A DNA stretch of 64,000 nt from Agathobaculum butyriciproducens (GTDB lineage: Bacteria; Bacillota; Clostridia; Oscillospirales; Butyricicoccaceae). Positions 26,626 to 35,393 of the stretch are shown here, one piece after another; the first letter of the stretch is position 1, and each line of letters starts with the position of its first letter. The stretch is from assembly GCA_003096535.1 (NCBI GenBank), contig QEKJ01000001.1, positions 248,001 to 312,000 of the forward strand, read 5' to 3'. Made by a program: the position numbers and the translations under genes. The notes beneath the pieces were generated by a model that had not been told where the DNA came from, did not search any database, and was given only the letters and a program-made list of their open reading frames with translations.

Positions 26626-26811
26626 TTATGCAGCCTTATCCGTCAGAAGCTGCGCTTGATTACTTTCCTCGGAATGCTCCACTCCCTGCGGTGCGTCCTG
26701 TTCCAATTTATCCAAAACCTGATGTCCATATTTCTGGAGCATCTGGCTCATAACATCCACACAGCGGTCAAATGCCGCATTATATTTCGCTTCCTCATAA
26801 TATTTCTTCAA
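26626..26811 (-). CDS. Small protein of unknown function, mob operon
   Basis: 61 residues from TTG 26811, supported by GGAGGAAT about 8 nt upstream. Acidic, Lys/Glu-rich and helical (KKYYEEAKYNAAFDRCVDVM). I do not recognise a named family. It lies 15 nt downstream of the relaxase gene and is probably co-translated. Similar short ORFs accompany Mob_Pre genes in gut elements (from memory, unverified). Confidence 0.6.
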   Translation of the reverse strand: MKKYYEEAKYNAAFDRCVDVMSQMLQKYGHQVLDKLEQDAPQGVEHSEESNQAQLLTDKAA

Positions 26812-26826
26812 TAGGCGATTCCTCCA

Positions 26827-28116
26827 TCAAAGTTCCATATCCTGTCCACGCTTCCGGGCAGGGTGTTCGTGTTCCTGTGTTTGCTTTCCTCTGATGAGGA
26901 TAGAATTGATAAAAGCCCGAACCTTTTCGGATGCGATTTCCAGTGCATCCAGAAAGGGTTGGGCTTTCTGTTTGAGTTCCATATATTTTTCGTTTACCGC
27001 TTCATACCGCTGCTTCCAGATGGAAACCGTCTTTTCTGCGGAAGCCAGTTTTTCTTTCAGACGCTTGTTGTCAGCATTGGCGATAATGCCATTGACCGCA
27101 TAGCGTTTGAGTGTGTCGCATTCATCCGGTGTCAGCGTGATATTGTTTCCGAATGTGGCTTTTTTGCCCATTACTTCAATGTCCTGCACTGTCAGCGCAA
27201 TGGTCTTTGCCGCCTTGGTTTCCTTTTGCAAAGATTCCAGTTTCTTTTTCTGTTTTGCTGTGGCAGCTTTGGCATCCTCCAAATTCTGTTCTGCCTGTGC
27301 CACCTGCCCGGTCACAGCTTCCAGCCGCTGCTGTTCTGCCTGCACCTTGAACTGGGTCACAGTCAGATGTTCCTCGGTGCTTCCACGTTCTCCACGCTCC
27401 ACATCGGTATAACCGGCGTTTCGCATGAAATTGAAAAAGTCATCCTGCAACACACTGTAGGATGACTTCAAAATCTTTTTCCCTTTTGCGTTGAGCATGG
27501 GATTTCCGTCCTCGCCAAGCACCGGCTTGGACTCCCATTTCTTACTGCGGCTGACCTGTGTGATGACCTCCTTAACGGTTCCCCGGAGGGCTTCATCCTT
27601 GCATCGCTTCGACCAAAGGATCTGCTTTTCCACCACCGGGATATAAACCACATGAAGGTGGTAGTGGTACACATCTTCGCCCAAAGCTTCGGACATTGCT
27701 CGGTTGCGCTCATCGGCGTGCATCACAGCAGAGAGGATATACTGCTCACCACCTACGATCTCCGCAGCAGCTTTGTAGGCATCGGCATAAAACTGTTTCG
27801 CAAATTCATAGCCGCCATGATTGTAGAAATAAGCGGAATTCACATCAAATACCAACTCACCGTATTTGACGGCATCCGGTTTCAGACCTCTGGTGGAGAT
27901 CACGCCGTCTTGTTCCATCTGCTCAAACATTTTTACATAATCGTCCGTGGGTGCTTTGAAATGGACGTTCAGAGAAGTGCGTTCCGGCACGATGTCCTGA
28001 TTGCTGTAGCTGTCCTTTTCACGCTCATTGTGTTCCTGTACCTTCGCCACATCAGCCGGTGTTTCCAAGTCCTGATTTCTGGCTACGGTACGGTCTATTC
28101 CATCATTTCTTGCCAT
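26827..28116 (-). CDS. mob: Mob_Pre-family relaxase (plasmid mobilization/recombination)
   Basis: 429 residues. The N-terminal relaxase domain carries the histidine cluster HYHLHVVYIP (around residue 155), with an upstream NVHF segment typical of MobV/Mob_Pre proteins. A coiled-coil C-terminal half (about 270-400) follows. It should nick oriT on the minus strand and pilot transfer when a conjugative helper is present. The best oriT candidate lies 60-90 bp upstream (28176-28203), the same geometry as in pMV158-type plasmids. ATG 28116 follows AAAGGAAAAA. Confidence 0.88.
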   Translation of the reverse strand: MARNDGIDRTVARNQDLETPADVAKVQEHNEREKDSYSNQDIVPERTSLNVHFKAPTDDYVKMFEQMEQDGVISTRGLKPDAVKYGELVFDVNSAYFYNHGGYEFAKQFYADAYKAAAEIVGGEQYILSAVMHADERNRAMSEALGEDVYHYHLHVVYIPVVEKQILWSKRCKDEALRGTVKEVITQVSRSKKWESKPVLGEDGNPMLNAKGKKILKSSYSVLQDDFFNFMRNAGYTDVERGERGSTEEHLTVTQFKVQAEQQRLEAVTGQVAQAEQNLEDAKAATAKQKKKLESLQKETKAAKTIALTVQDIEVMGKKATFGNNITLTPDECDTLKRYAVNGIIANADNKRLKEKLASAEKTVSIWKQRYEAVNEKYMELKQKAQPFLDALEIASEKVRAFINSILIRGKQTQEHEHPARKRGQDMEL

Positions 28117-28493
28117 TGGATTTTTCCTTTCTTTGAGATTTGCAACAGCGGAAGGCTGGAGAACGGCACTTTTTCAAAGTGTAATAACCCACTATGACAC
28201 TTTCATCCATACTGGCTGCAAAGTGCCGTGGGCTCTCCGAGGGCTCTCCCGAGGGGGAATGCGGTCACTGCGGTGACCTCTGCTGACCAAGGCGAAAATG
28301 TCTGCGCCTTTTCCCATGGTCAGCCCGTCTGCATGAAGCTGTTCTGTGTCAACTTCCTCTTGCAGCCGGTGTCCACAGACACTTTTTCAAAAGCCTGTGG
28401 ACATAGAAACAGCCCGAACGAGAGGATGTGTGCTGTTTCTATAACAAGCGTTTCACGCTCTTTTGCTGCGTACATACGTACCAGCAATGGGAT
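28117..28493. other. Non-coding mobilization region with oriT-like site
   Basis: 377 bp without a gene. It holds the oriT-like repeat at 28176-28203, GGTCAC/GTGACC near 28265, and GTCCACAG/CTGTGGAC (about 28371-28402) bracketing CACTTTTTCAAAAG. The density of inverted repeats between the replication and relaxase genes is typical of a transfer origin and leader control region. Confidence 0.65.
28176..28203 (-). other. oriT-like inverted repeat for the Mob_Pre relaxase
   Basis: AAAGTGT and ACACTTT arms bracket a 14-bp loop which on the minus strand reads CATAGTGGGTTATT. This resembles the pMV158-family nick region TAGTGTG/TTA. A nick would fall after TAGTGGG. The match to the family motif is from memory, with one base differing. 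Confidence 0.6.
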
Positions 28494-29885
28494 TTACTCG
28501 ACCTGCCGCCATTCCTCCGGAATGTCCTCCGGTACGTACGTACACGGCGAATCTCCGTAAAACCCATTTATATGAGGTCGTGCAATGGCTTCCACTCCCA
28601 TGAATCCCCAAACCCGCCGTCCAGCAGAGTTGGTGATGTTGTTGCAATGCTCCAGATTGAATTTTCTGGCATTGGCAATCATGGCGTCGCTGAAGCTGCG
28701 GGCTTTCAGCGGTGCAAGGGAGTTTTCCTCGCACCACATCCGGTAGATTTCATAGAAATCCTTGGAGCTGATGGACGCATCCGCTTTGCGCCGGATATAT
28801 CCCTCTGATTCCATGAAATCAAAGATATTGTTGTTGTCACGCTTGACCGCTTCCCGATTTTCACGGATGCGGTCACTCTCCGTAAACTTAAAGTTGTTGG
28901 CAACAAGCCGCTGCAAGCCTTCAAATGCCCACAGGAAGATACCCTCGGCTTCAGCTTTCATCTTCTCTGCAAGATCAGGATCATCAGCTCTGTCCACCTG
29001 CTTTTCCTTGGTGGTCAGCACAAGCTGTCTGCGATAAAATCCGTCGCTGCGGTCATACAAGGCTTGCAGATCACCGTTGCTGAATGCCAGCAATCGGGCG
29101 AACATCCAGCCCTGATAACTCTGCTTGCCTTTACGTTCCAAATCCATCTTGCCTTGTGCTGTCACGATGGATTTTACATAGTTGGTCTGGCGCAGAGCTT
29201 CCATCCGCATATCATCATCCACGCACAGGAGAATGTGTTCCAAATCGGCACGGGCGAAGCGGTTTTCAGAAATCTTGCCGATGCTGCCGTCTTTCATATT
29301 CGTGCCGAAGATGGTAGACAGTACCGCACCGATTTGAGATTTACCCTCGCCGCCGTTGCCTTTAATCACCATCATGCGCTGCCCCTTGTTGGAGGGAATC
29401 AGGCAATAGCCGATAAACTCCTGCAAAGTTGGAATGTCCTCGGCGTAAAGCAAACTATCCAGAAAGTTCAGCCAGATCACCGGCGCAGTAGCATCGGGAT
29501 TGTAAGCAACCGGCAAACGGCTCCGCACGATAGCCGGTCTGCCCTCGGTAAATGTGCCGTTCAATAGCAGCGTACCGTTGGACAAATGAATCCGATCCTG
29601 CTCCGGTGGAAAGTCCGGCACTTGCGCTTCCAGTTTCAGCACTTCCAGAATGTTGGTGATCTTCCGGGGGATATTGTTTACGGCACAGAATTTCAGCTTG
29701 TCGTAAATCTCCCCACGCAGAGGAAGATCGTCCGTCACTCGACCATCGGGCGTGAAAAAAGCTCCGTTTGCGAAGATGATCCTGCGCTCTTGCAGAAATT
29801 CTTCACAAAACAGAGCTTCGTTGATGTTCTGCCCGTCAAACCACATGGGCAAGTTCATATCAGGCGTTTTCCGGTTCTTCGCCAT
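28494..29885 (-). CDS. Phage/plasmid primase-helicase, P4 family
   Basis: 463 residues. A D5/P4-type N-terminal part leads to a superfamily 3 helicase core: Walker A GNGGEGKSQIGAVL near residue 200 and a Walker B-like ILLCVDDDM. Such proteins unwind and prime replication of satellite phages and mobilizable islands. It overlaps the CHC2 gene by 26 bp; ATG 29885 has AAGGAGG 9 nt upstream. Together they suggest that the excised circle can replicate. Confidence 0.85.
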   Translation of the reverse strand: MAKNRKTPDMNLPMWFDGQNINEALFCEEFLQERRIIFANGAFFTPDGRVTDDLPLRGEIYDKLKFCAVNNIPRKITNILEVLKLEAQVPDFPPEQDRIHLSNGTLLLNGTFTEGRPAIVRSRLPVAYNPDATAPVIWLNFLDSLLYAEDIPTLQEFIGYCLIPSNKGQRMMVIKGNGGEGKSQIGAVLSTIFGTNMKDGSIGKISENRFARADLEHILLCVDDDMRMEALRQTNYVKSIVTAQGKMDLERKGKQSYQGWMFARLLAFSNGDLQALYDRSDGFYRRQLVLTTKEKQVDRADDPDLAEKMKAEAEGIFLWAFEGLQRLVANNFKFTESDRIRENREAVKRDNNNIFDFMESEGYIRRKADASISSKDFYEIYRMWCEENSLAPLKARSFSDAMIANARKFNLEHCNNITNSAGRRVWGFMGVEAIARPHINGFYGDSPCTYVPEDIPEEWRQVE

Positions 29886-30480
29886 GGTGCGCCACCTCCT
29901 TTTTCTTTTGTGCGGTATACTCTTGCAGAAAAGCAATTTTGCCGTCCTGCATCAGCTTGTCCACCAATGCCACCCGTTCTTCCAGATCACCCACCGTCAG
30001 CACATCTGCCATATATTCGATATGGCAGTGCATCTGGCAGGCTTCCACAAAACGGTCATCCAGAGCATCTTCCGGTGTCTTGGGAGCATAGCGCACTTTC
30101 CAATCTTCCAACAGATGCAAATAATCCGTCAGCACCCGGAAGCACAGCATTTCATCCTCCCGGAACTGACGGATATAGGGACGCTTCGGCTTGACCATAG
30201 CTGCGGCAGTGGGCGGTTTCGGGTCAAGCCCGAAGTCCAAAGCCAGCTTTTGCGCTGCTTCATAACTGCTCAGATTGAACAGCCTTGCCACAAGGTCGAT
30301 CACATCCCCTTTGGCTCCGCAGCCGAAGCAGAAAAAATAGTCCTCATTCAGCTTCAAGCTCGGATGCCTGTCGTTGTGGAACGGGCAGCAAGCCATGCCG
30401 TTGTGGCTCACTTTCAGCCCGTAGTGTTCGGCGGCTTGCTTGACGCTGATTGCCGCCTTGATGGTTTCATAGATTGTCAT
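29860..30480 (-). CDS. CHC2 zinc-finger primase-type protein
   Basis: 206 residues. The zinc finger matches the DnaG N-terminal CHC2 pattern (CCPFHNDRHPS then FFCFGCGAKGD, about residues 31-60). No TOPRIM catalytic domain follows, so it is probably the DNA-binding half of a split primase working with the downstream helicase. ATG 30480 follows GGAGGG. The gene heads the minus-strand replication operon. Confidence 0.85.
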   Translation of the reverse strand: MTIYETIKAAISVKQAAEHYGLKVSHNGMACCPFHNDRHPSLKLNEDYFFCFGCGAKGDVIDLVARLFNLSSYEAAQKLALDFGLDPKPPTAAAMVKPKRPYIRQFREDEMLCFRVLTDYLHLLEDWKVRYAPKTPEDALDDRFVEACQMHCHIEYMADVLTVGDLEERVALVDKLMQDGKIAFLQEYTAQKKKEVAHHGEEPENA

Positions 30481-30574
30481 AGAAAACCCTCCGTTCATAA
30501 TATTCTGGAAAGCACGAAGCACCCGCCGTGATTGGCAGGTGCTTCGCTCCTTCTATTATGGTTATGACGGATTT

Positions 30575-30621
30575 TTCAAAAAACAGGCTAATGACAGGAC
30601 AATCCTGTTTCAAAAAACAGG
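30575..30621. promoter_or_regulatory. Repeated ACAGG motifs in a divergent promoter region
   Basis: TTCAAAAAACAGG occurs at 30575-30587 and again at 30609-30621, exactly 34 bp apart. A perfect inverted repeat ACAGGA-CAA-TCCTGT (30594-30608) lies between them, and a further AAAAAACAGGACA occurs near 30679. This is a candidate operator or iteron-type site between replication genes and cargo. Confidence 0.55.
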
Positions 30622-30702
30622 ACAACTTATCTGAGGACGTAGATTTCTTCACATTTACATGATATAATTAGAAAAATGAAAAAACAGGACAGGAGGGCAA
30701 GC

Positions 30703-31830
30703 ATGAATCAAGAATTGATGACATTGGATTTCTGGCAGGATACGGTCATATATGAGAGCAAAACATTTCCTGTCGGTACGCTTGCCTGTGATGCACTGAA
30801 TGTTCCTGTGAATACCATTGCAAAAATAAACGAGCAATGCGAGAAAATCAATCTGCTGCTTGGAATATTAAACGCCGGACAGGATGCTTCTGCACTCTGT
30901 CCTATTGCAAAGGAAGCTGCTCTGACGATGCTCGATATTCTCAGTCAAACACCGCCGTTCTCCTATATGAATATCTCAAAGCACAGAGAACGGATTGAAA
31001 AAGTCTTTACTGTGGACAATGCGCTGAAATATGTGGAGTTTGCCATAAAAGCCGCAACCAATTCTTTGCAATTTGAAGAAATCCAGAACTTTACCGATGC
31101 GATGATGCTCCAACGCTATACCGCAGTTTTCGGGCATCTGGCATACTCCCTTGGGGAATACCAAACGGCCATGCTTGATTTTGCAGAAAAAACAGACGGC
31201 AACGAAGCAGACCGCACCGCAGAGGGTTTTGCAAAAATGTTCGGCAGCTATTTCCCGCCGGAGTTTTCCATCACGGAAGGCAATACCTGGATGTCTACCC
31301 TGAACAATTCCGTTCAGTATGTATCCGTCATCCGTCCCGGCGAAAAAGTTGCGAAGCTGGTCAAGCGGATGCACTATGTATCCTTTGTAGGGATGTTCCG
31401 GTCTGATCTCTTTGAGGGCCTGTGTGTTGGTCATGCACCAAAGAAATGCAAAATCTGCGGCAAGTGGTTTCTGACCACCAACGCACGGCACACCAAATAC
31501 TGTGGCGGCTATGCACCGGGGGACAAGCTGCACCGCACCTGTCGGCAGATCGGCAACCTGAAAGGCAGAGAACAACGGGAGCTTGCGGACGATCATCCGG
31601 TGAAACAGATTTATGAGAAACGGCTGAACACCATAAACCGCTATGTGAAGCGTGGTACTCTGGACGCTGATCTTGCAGAGGTTATGAAAAAGCTGGCAAA
31701 AGATAAGATGCTCCGGGCATTGAGCAATGTAGCCTATGCCAAGGGAGCTTATGAAAAAGAAATGGACCAGGCGGCTTTGAAAAAGGAAGCAAGTGCAAAA
31801 ATATACAAAGAAAGGGACAAACATGAATAG
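30703..31830 (+). CDS. DUF6076 family protein
   Basis: 375 residues. The only recognisable piece is a C-terminal zinc-finger-like segment, CKICGKWFLTTNARHTKYC, near residue 245-265. I recall this pattern from DUF6076 proteins of gut Firmicutes mobile elements. No enzymatic motif is seen. ATG 30703 follows AGGAGGG at 5 nt; a TATAAT box at 30663-30668 supports a promoter just upstream. It opens the plus-strand cargo cluster and overlaps the next gene by 8 nt. Confidence 0.7.
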   Translation: MNQELMTLDFWQDTVIYESKTFPVGTLACDALNVPVNTIAKINEQCEKINLLLGILNAGQDASALCPIAKEAALTMLDILSQTPPFSYMNISKHRERIEKVFTVDNALKYVEFAIKAATNSLQFEEIQNFTDAMMLQRYTAVFGHLAYSLGEYQTAMLDFAEKTDGNEADRTAEGFAKMFGSYFPPEFSITEGNTWMSTLNNSVQYVSVIRPGEKVAKLVKRMHYVSFVGMFRSDLFEGLCVGHAPKKCKICGKWFLTTNARHTKYCGGYAPGDKLHRTCRQIGNLKGREQRELADDHPVKQIYEKRLNTINRYVKRGTLDADLAEVMKKLAKDKMLRALSNVAYAKGAYEKEMDQAALKKEASAKIYKERDKHE

Positions 31831-32455
31831 AAAAGAACTTAGTCAGAATCATTGGAAATACTACTTAATGCTCGAAAAGCGTTTTGTTGAATCAATAGAG
31901 TTTGTAGAACTACATGAGGACAATTTTGATGCATTTTCTAACGGATATGCCCTCTTAATTCAAGCCATAGGGGCAGAGTTGGATACTGTATTCAAAGAGT
32001 TTTGCGGTTTCAATACAACGGATCGAAAAACGGTTGCAGACTATGCACAGTATATTTTGACCAACACACCGGATATAAAAAATCAAAAAATCAGTGTACA
32101 GGAATACGATATCGAAATACAACCGTTTATGAATTGGGATATTACCCAGCCCGCACAGTCGTTGCAATGGTGGGGAGCATTTACAGATGTCAAGCACAAC
32201 CGCTATGAGCAGTTGAAGCAAGCAAAGCAGGAGAATGTACTAAATATCTTGGGAGCTTTGTATTTGATAGAAATGTTGTACTTGAAGAAAATCACTGATG
32301 GGACAGACGAATTTGATGTGTTTGATGAATCTTCCAACTTGTTTAGTTTGAAAAACTGGACTTCTAAGGCTGTGCCGCTGAGCCAAGCTTTTGCCGTGCT
32401 AAGTGATATGATGGACGACGAAAATAATACTACTAACAAAAAGTTCGATGCATAA
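31823..32455 (+). CDS. Protein of unknown function, all-helical
   Basis: 210 residues. No named family recognised. It appears wholly alpha-helical, with a late helix holding DVKHNRYEQLKQAK and a hydrophobic helix VLNILGALYLIEMLYL. The KHNR placement is faintly reminiscent of HEPN-type proteins, but the RX4-6H motif is not clear, so I do not assign it. It overlaps the DUF6076 gene (ATGAATAG) and is AT-rich. Position in the cargo cluster suggests an accessory role. Confidence 0.6.
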   Translation: MNRKELSQNHWKYYLMLEKRFVESIEFVELHEDNFDAFSNGYALLIQAIGAELDTVFKEFCGFNTTDRKTVADYAQYILTNTPDIKNQKISVQEYDIEIQPFMNWDITQPAQSLQWWGAFTDVKHNRYEQLKQAKQENVLNILGALYLIEMLYLKKITDGTDEFDVFDESSNLFSLKNWTSKAVPLSQAFAVLSDMMDDENNTTNKKFDA

Positions 32456-32502
32456 TTACTGTCGATATTGATAGAGAAAGAACCGAAAGGAGGTGCGCTA
32501 TA

Positions 32503-33672
32503 CTGAGTGATTTTTCATGGGACATGACCGGATACATACCAAAACACGCTGTCAATCCGCACGGTGACGGCATCATTCCTTATGCGGCAGAGCGCATCTT
32601 CCAACTGGAACCGGAGCCTCCAGCGGTGGGCAATCTGAACGAATATATCCTGTCTGCCTTGCAGGAAAAGAATTTGATATATTTCTCATTCTTCCTACAC
32701 CACTACGAGCCGCAGCTTAACAAGCGCATCAAAGACTTTCTCGGTGTGGATGGCGGCGATCTGTATGACACAGACCGATTTATAGATATAAAGCTCTCCT
32801 GCCGGGAGCAAATGCTCCAAAAGCTGATGGACTATGACCTTGCCAAGGGTGCAGAGTATGCTACATACATTTTCCCGTTCATCCGGGATGCTATGCTCCG
32901 TTTTCGCATGGGCGAAGAAAAATGGTCGGTGTCCTCTCTGACCAATTACAAAATGGTGCGGTCAATGGCTTGGCTGTACCACAATACCAAGGATGCGGTC
33001 AACGAATTTTCCAAGAAATACAACTGCGATCTTGCCCTTGCGGAAGAATATCTGAAAGTTGTCCGTGGAATCCGCAATCAGCAGCCATTCTATGTGACAG
33101 ACGAGAACGGCGAGGAAACAGGCGAGGATGTAGCCCTTGACGATAGCTGGAACTATACCGATATCCTCTGGAACGGCATACAGGCAGAAAAGGTGCAGCG
33201 GGCATTTGAGAAACTGAATTACCGGGAACAGACCTTGCTTGAAAAACGGTTAGCAATTTGCATGACCTGTGGGCGTGTCAGCTCATGGAAAGACCGCCCC
33301 ACCTTTGAAGAACTGGCGGTTATGTTTGAGGGCAGTACAGCCAGCGGTGCAGAACGAGCCTACCGAAAAGCAGTGGACAAGTTGACGGAATTGTTGGTTG
33401 CCGAGGGCGCAATCCATGCAGTCCGGCTAAAACAGAAATCCAAGATCAAGCGAAAAAAGAAAATCGCCGCCGCAATCTACGAATATCAGGCAGACTGCGA
33501 CGGCGAATGGGGCGAAATATCATTAGATTTTGAGAACGGCAAGGCAGAGGTCATTTTGCTTGCCGATTGGGATACAGTGAAAACAAACAAATTTGCAAGC
33601 AGAGCAATCGCCTATCTTCTGAACTGTGAGAACGAAAAATTGCCCAAGGAAATAATGGTGGTATTTGAATAA
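32503..33672 (+). CDS. Sigma-factor-like protein of mobile element
   Basis: About 389 residues. YNREQTLLEKRLA-like text (NYREQTLLEKRLAICMTC), then PTFEELAVMFEGSTASGAERAYRKAVDKL, resembles a sigma region 4 helix-turn-helix. An upstream helical stretch (YATYIFPFIRDAMLRFRMG) could be region 2/3. A C-terminal acidic beta part ends the protein. Start: AAAGGAGG (32486-32493) fits a CTG at 32503 (Leu-Ser-Asp-Phe) at 9 nt. The first ATG, 32524, is 30 nt from the RBS. It precedes the response regulator and could activate cargo genes. Confidence 0.65.
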   Translation: MSDFSWDMTGYIPKHAVNPHGDGIIPYAAERIFQLEPEPPAVGNLNEYILSALQEKNLIYFSFFLHHYEPQLNKRIKDFLGVDGGDLYDTDRFIDIKLSCREQMLQKLMDYDLAKGAEYATYIFPFIRDAMLRFRMGEEKWSVSSLTNYKMVRSMAWLYHNTKDAVNEFSKKYNCDLALAEEYLKVVRGIRNQQPFYVTDENGEETGEDVALDDSWNYTDILWNGIQAEKVQRAFEKLNYREQTLLEKRLAICMTCGRVSSWKDRPTFEELAVMFEGSTASGAERAYRKAVDKLTELLVAEGAIHAVRLKQKSKIKRKKKIAAAIYEYQADCDGEWGEISLDFENGKAEVILLADWDTVKTNKFASRAIAYLLNCENEKLPKEIMVVFE

Positions 33673-33688
33673 CGAGGGAGTGAGATAT

Positions 33689-34366
33689 ATGGAGCAATTA
33701 CTGATTGTTGAAGATGATATCGGCTTGAATCAAGGCTTATGCAAAGCGCTGAAAGCAGATGACCGCCAGATTATATCCTGCCATGATCTAAAAGCGGCAA
33801 GAGAGCAATTGCTTTGCGGCGGTGTATCCCTGATCCTGTTGGATATCAATCTGCCGGATGGCAGTGGGCTTGAGCTGCTCCGGGAGGTCAAGGAAAACAT
33901 ACCCGGAGTTCCTGTTATTCTGCTGACTGCCAACGACACCGATCTGGACATCGTAGACGGACTGGAGAGAGGTGCTGATGATTACATTACCAAGCCCTTT
34001 TCTCTTTCGGTTTTGCGGGCAAGGGTGAATACCCAACTGCGAAAGCAAGCGTCAAGCCATAAAAATGCGCCGATCCATATGGATCTATTTCACTTTGACT
34101 TTGAGGCTATGACCTTTTATGTGGGAGATTCAAAAGTGGAATTGAGTAAAACAGAACAAAAATTACTGCGCCTGCTTGTTGAAAACCGAGGCCGAACCAT
34201 GACCCGTGGAGACCTTGTCGACCGGGTCTGGACAGATGGCGCAGAATATGTGGATGAAAATGCTTTGTCTGTTACGATCAAGCGTCTGAGGGATAAGCTT
34301 GGCGCACAGAAATACATTAAAACCGTCTATGGAATCGGTTATAGCTGGGTGACAAAAGATGAATAA
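33689..34366 (+). CDS. OmpR-family response regulator
   Basis: 225 residues. Receiver domain: acidic pair EDD, phospho-acceptor Asp in LILLDINLPDG (about 51) and Lys in ITKPFS (about 100). The C-terminal winged helix includes LSKTEQKLLRLL and VDENALSVTIKRLR. It acts with the kinase that overlaps it by 8 nt and very likely controls the ABC transporter downstream. Start 33689 follows GAGGGAG; the ORF start at 33665 (TTG) lies inside the previous gene. Confidence 0.92.
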   Translation: MEQLLIVEDDIGLNQGLCKALKADDRQIISCHDLKAAREQLLCGGVSLILLDINLPDGSGLELLREVKENIPGVPVILLTANDTDLDIVDGLERGADDYITKPFSLSVLRARVNTQLRKQASSHKNAPIHMDLFHFDFEAMTFYVGDSKVELSKTEQKLLRLLVENRGRTMTRGDLVDRVWTDGAEYVDENALSVTIKRLRDKLGAQKYIKTVYGIGYSWVTKDE

Positions 34367-35258
34367 AACCGGCATTGTGATCATACTGCTGTGTTTTCTG
34401 GCGGCGGCAGCTGTTGTGTTATGGGAGCGGAGAAAGGCCAGAAAAACGATGGAAGAAATCGAAAGAATGCTGGACGCTGCCATGACCGGCTCCTTTTCTG
34501 AAACCAATTTTGATGAAAGCCAGCTATCTGCATTGGAAACGAAGTTTGCGCACTATCTTTCCGCCGCAGAAGCATCTTCTCAAAACATAGCGCAGGAAAA
34601 AGACAAAATCAAAACCTTGATTGCGGACATCTCCCACCAGACAAAAACGCCGATTGCAAACCTGCTGTTATACAGCGAGCTTTTGATGGAGGAAACTCTG
34701 CCTGCATCGGCGAAGGCAAATGTGGAGGCGCTGTACAAACAATCGGAAAAGCTGCGATTTCTGATCGATTCTCTCGTAAAGCTTTCCAGACTGGAAAACG
34801 GGATCATTTCACTCTTCCCTCAGCAAGCAGCGCTGCAGCCGCTGCTTGAAAGCGTAGTAGAACAATATGCCGCCAAGGCTTCTGAAAAAGGATTGTCTTT
34901 GCAAATGCAGGATACAGATGCTTTTGCTGTATTCGACTTCAAATGGACAGCGGAAGCGCTGGCTAATATCGTAGACAACGCCATCAAATATACAGAGCAT
35001 GGCACCATTACTATTTCTGCCGTAAGCTATGAAATGTTTGCAAGGATCGATATATCGGATACCGGTTTAGGCATACCGGAAACTGAGCAAGCGAAGATAT
35101 TTGCTCGCTTTTACCGCTCAAATAGTGTGCAGAAACAAGAAGGGGTCGGCATTGGCTTATACCTTGCCCGACAGATCATATCCGGCGAGGGCGGTTATAT
35201 CAAGGTTGCTTCCGTTCCGGGAAAAGGAAGTACGTTTTCCATATTTCTGCCGAAATAA
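34359..35258 (+). CDS. Sensor histidine kinase with minimal sensor
   Basis: 299 residues. A single N-terminal membrane segment (IVIILLCFLAAAAVVLW) is followed by a dimerization domain with the phospho-acceptor His in ISHQTKTPIANLLL, and a catalytic domain with N box NIVDNAIKYTEHG and G boxes DTGLGIP and GVGIGLYLA. No extracellular sensing domain exists, so signal input probably comes through a partner, most likely the ABC transporter encoded next, as in peptide-resistance modules. Confidence 0.9.
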   Translation: MNKTGIVIILLCFLAAAAVVLWERRKARKTMEEIERMLDAAMTGSFSETNFDESQLSALETKFAHYLSAAEASSQNIAQEKDKIKTLIADISHQTKTPIANLLLYSELLMEETLPASAKANVEALYKQSEKLRFLIDSLVKLSRLENGIISLFPQQAALQPLLESVVEQYAAKASEKGLSLQMQDTDAFAVFDFKWTAEALANIVDNAIKYTEHGTITISAVSYEMFARIDISDTGLGIPETEQAKIFARFYRSNSVQKQEGVGIGLYLARQIISGEGGYIKVASVPGKGSTFSIFLPK

Positions 35259-35327
35259 CAACAATTCTATCAAAACTGTTAGATTTCATTTTTCGCCGGA
35301 AAGAATGTGGAAAGATTCCTATGCGAT

Positions 35328-35377
35328 AATCTGTATGTATCAAAGGATCATTTCCTTTCATACATACAGATTTTTTC
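35328..35377 (+). terminator. Terminator/attenuator hairpin before the ABC genes
   Basis: AATCTGTATGTAT pairs with ATACATACAGATT, with AAAGGA/TCCTTT pairing inside, followed by six Ts. It lies between the kinase and the ABC ATPase gene, 17 nt before the latter's start codon. Confidence 0.8.
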
Positions 35378-35393
35378 ATGGAGGTACTCATTT

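Noticed and set aside
31823-32455. HEPN toxin assignment for the unknown cargo gene
   Set aside because: The helical pattern and KHNR text are suggestive, but the RX4-6H catalytic motif is not clearly present and no antitoxin partner was recognised.
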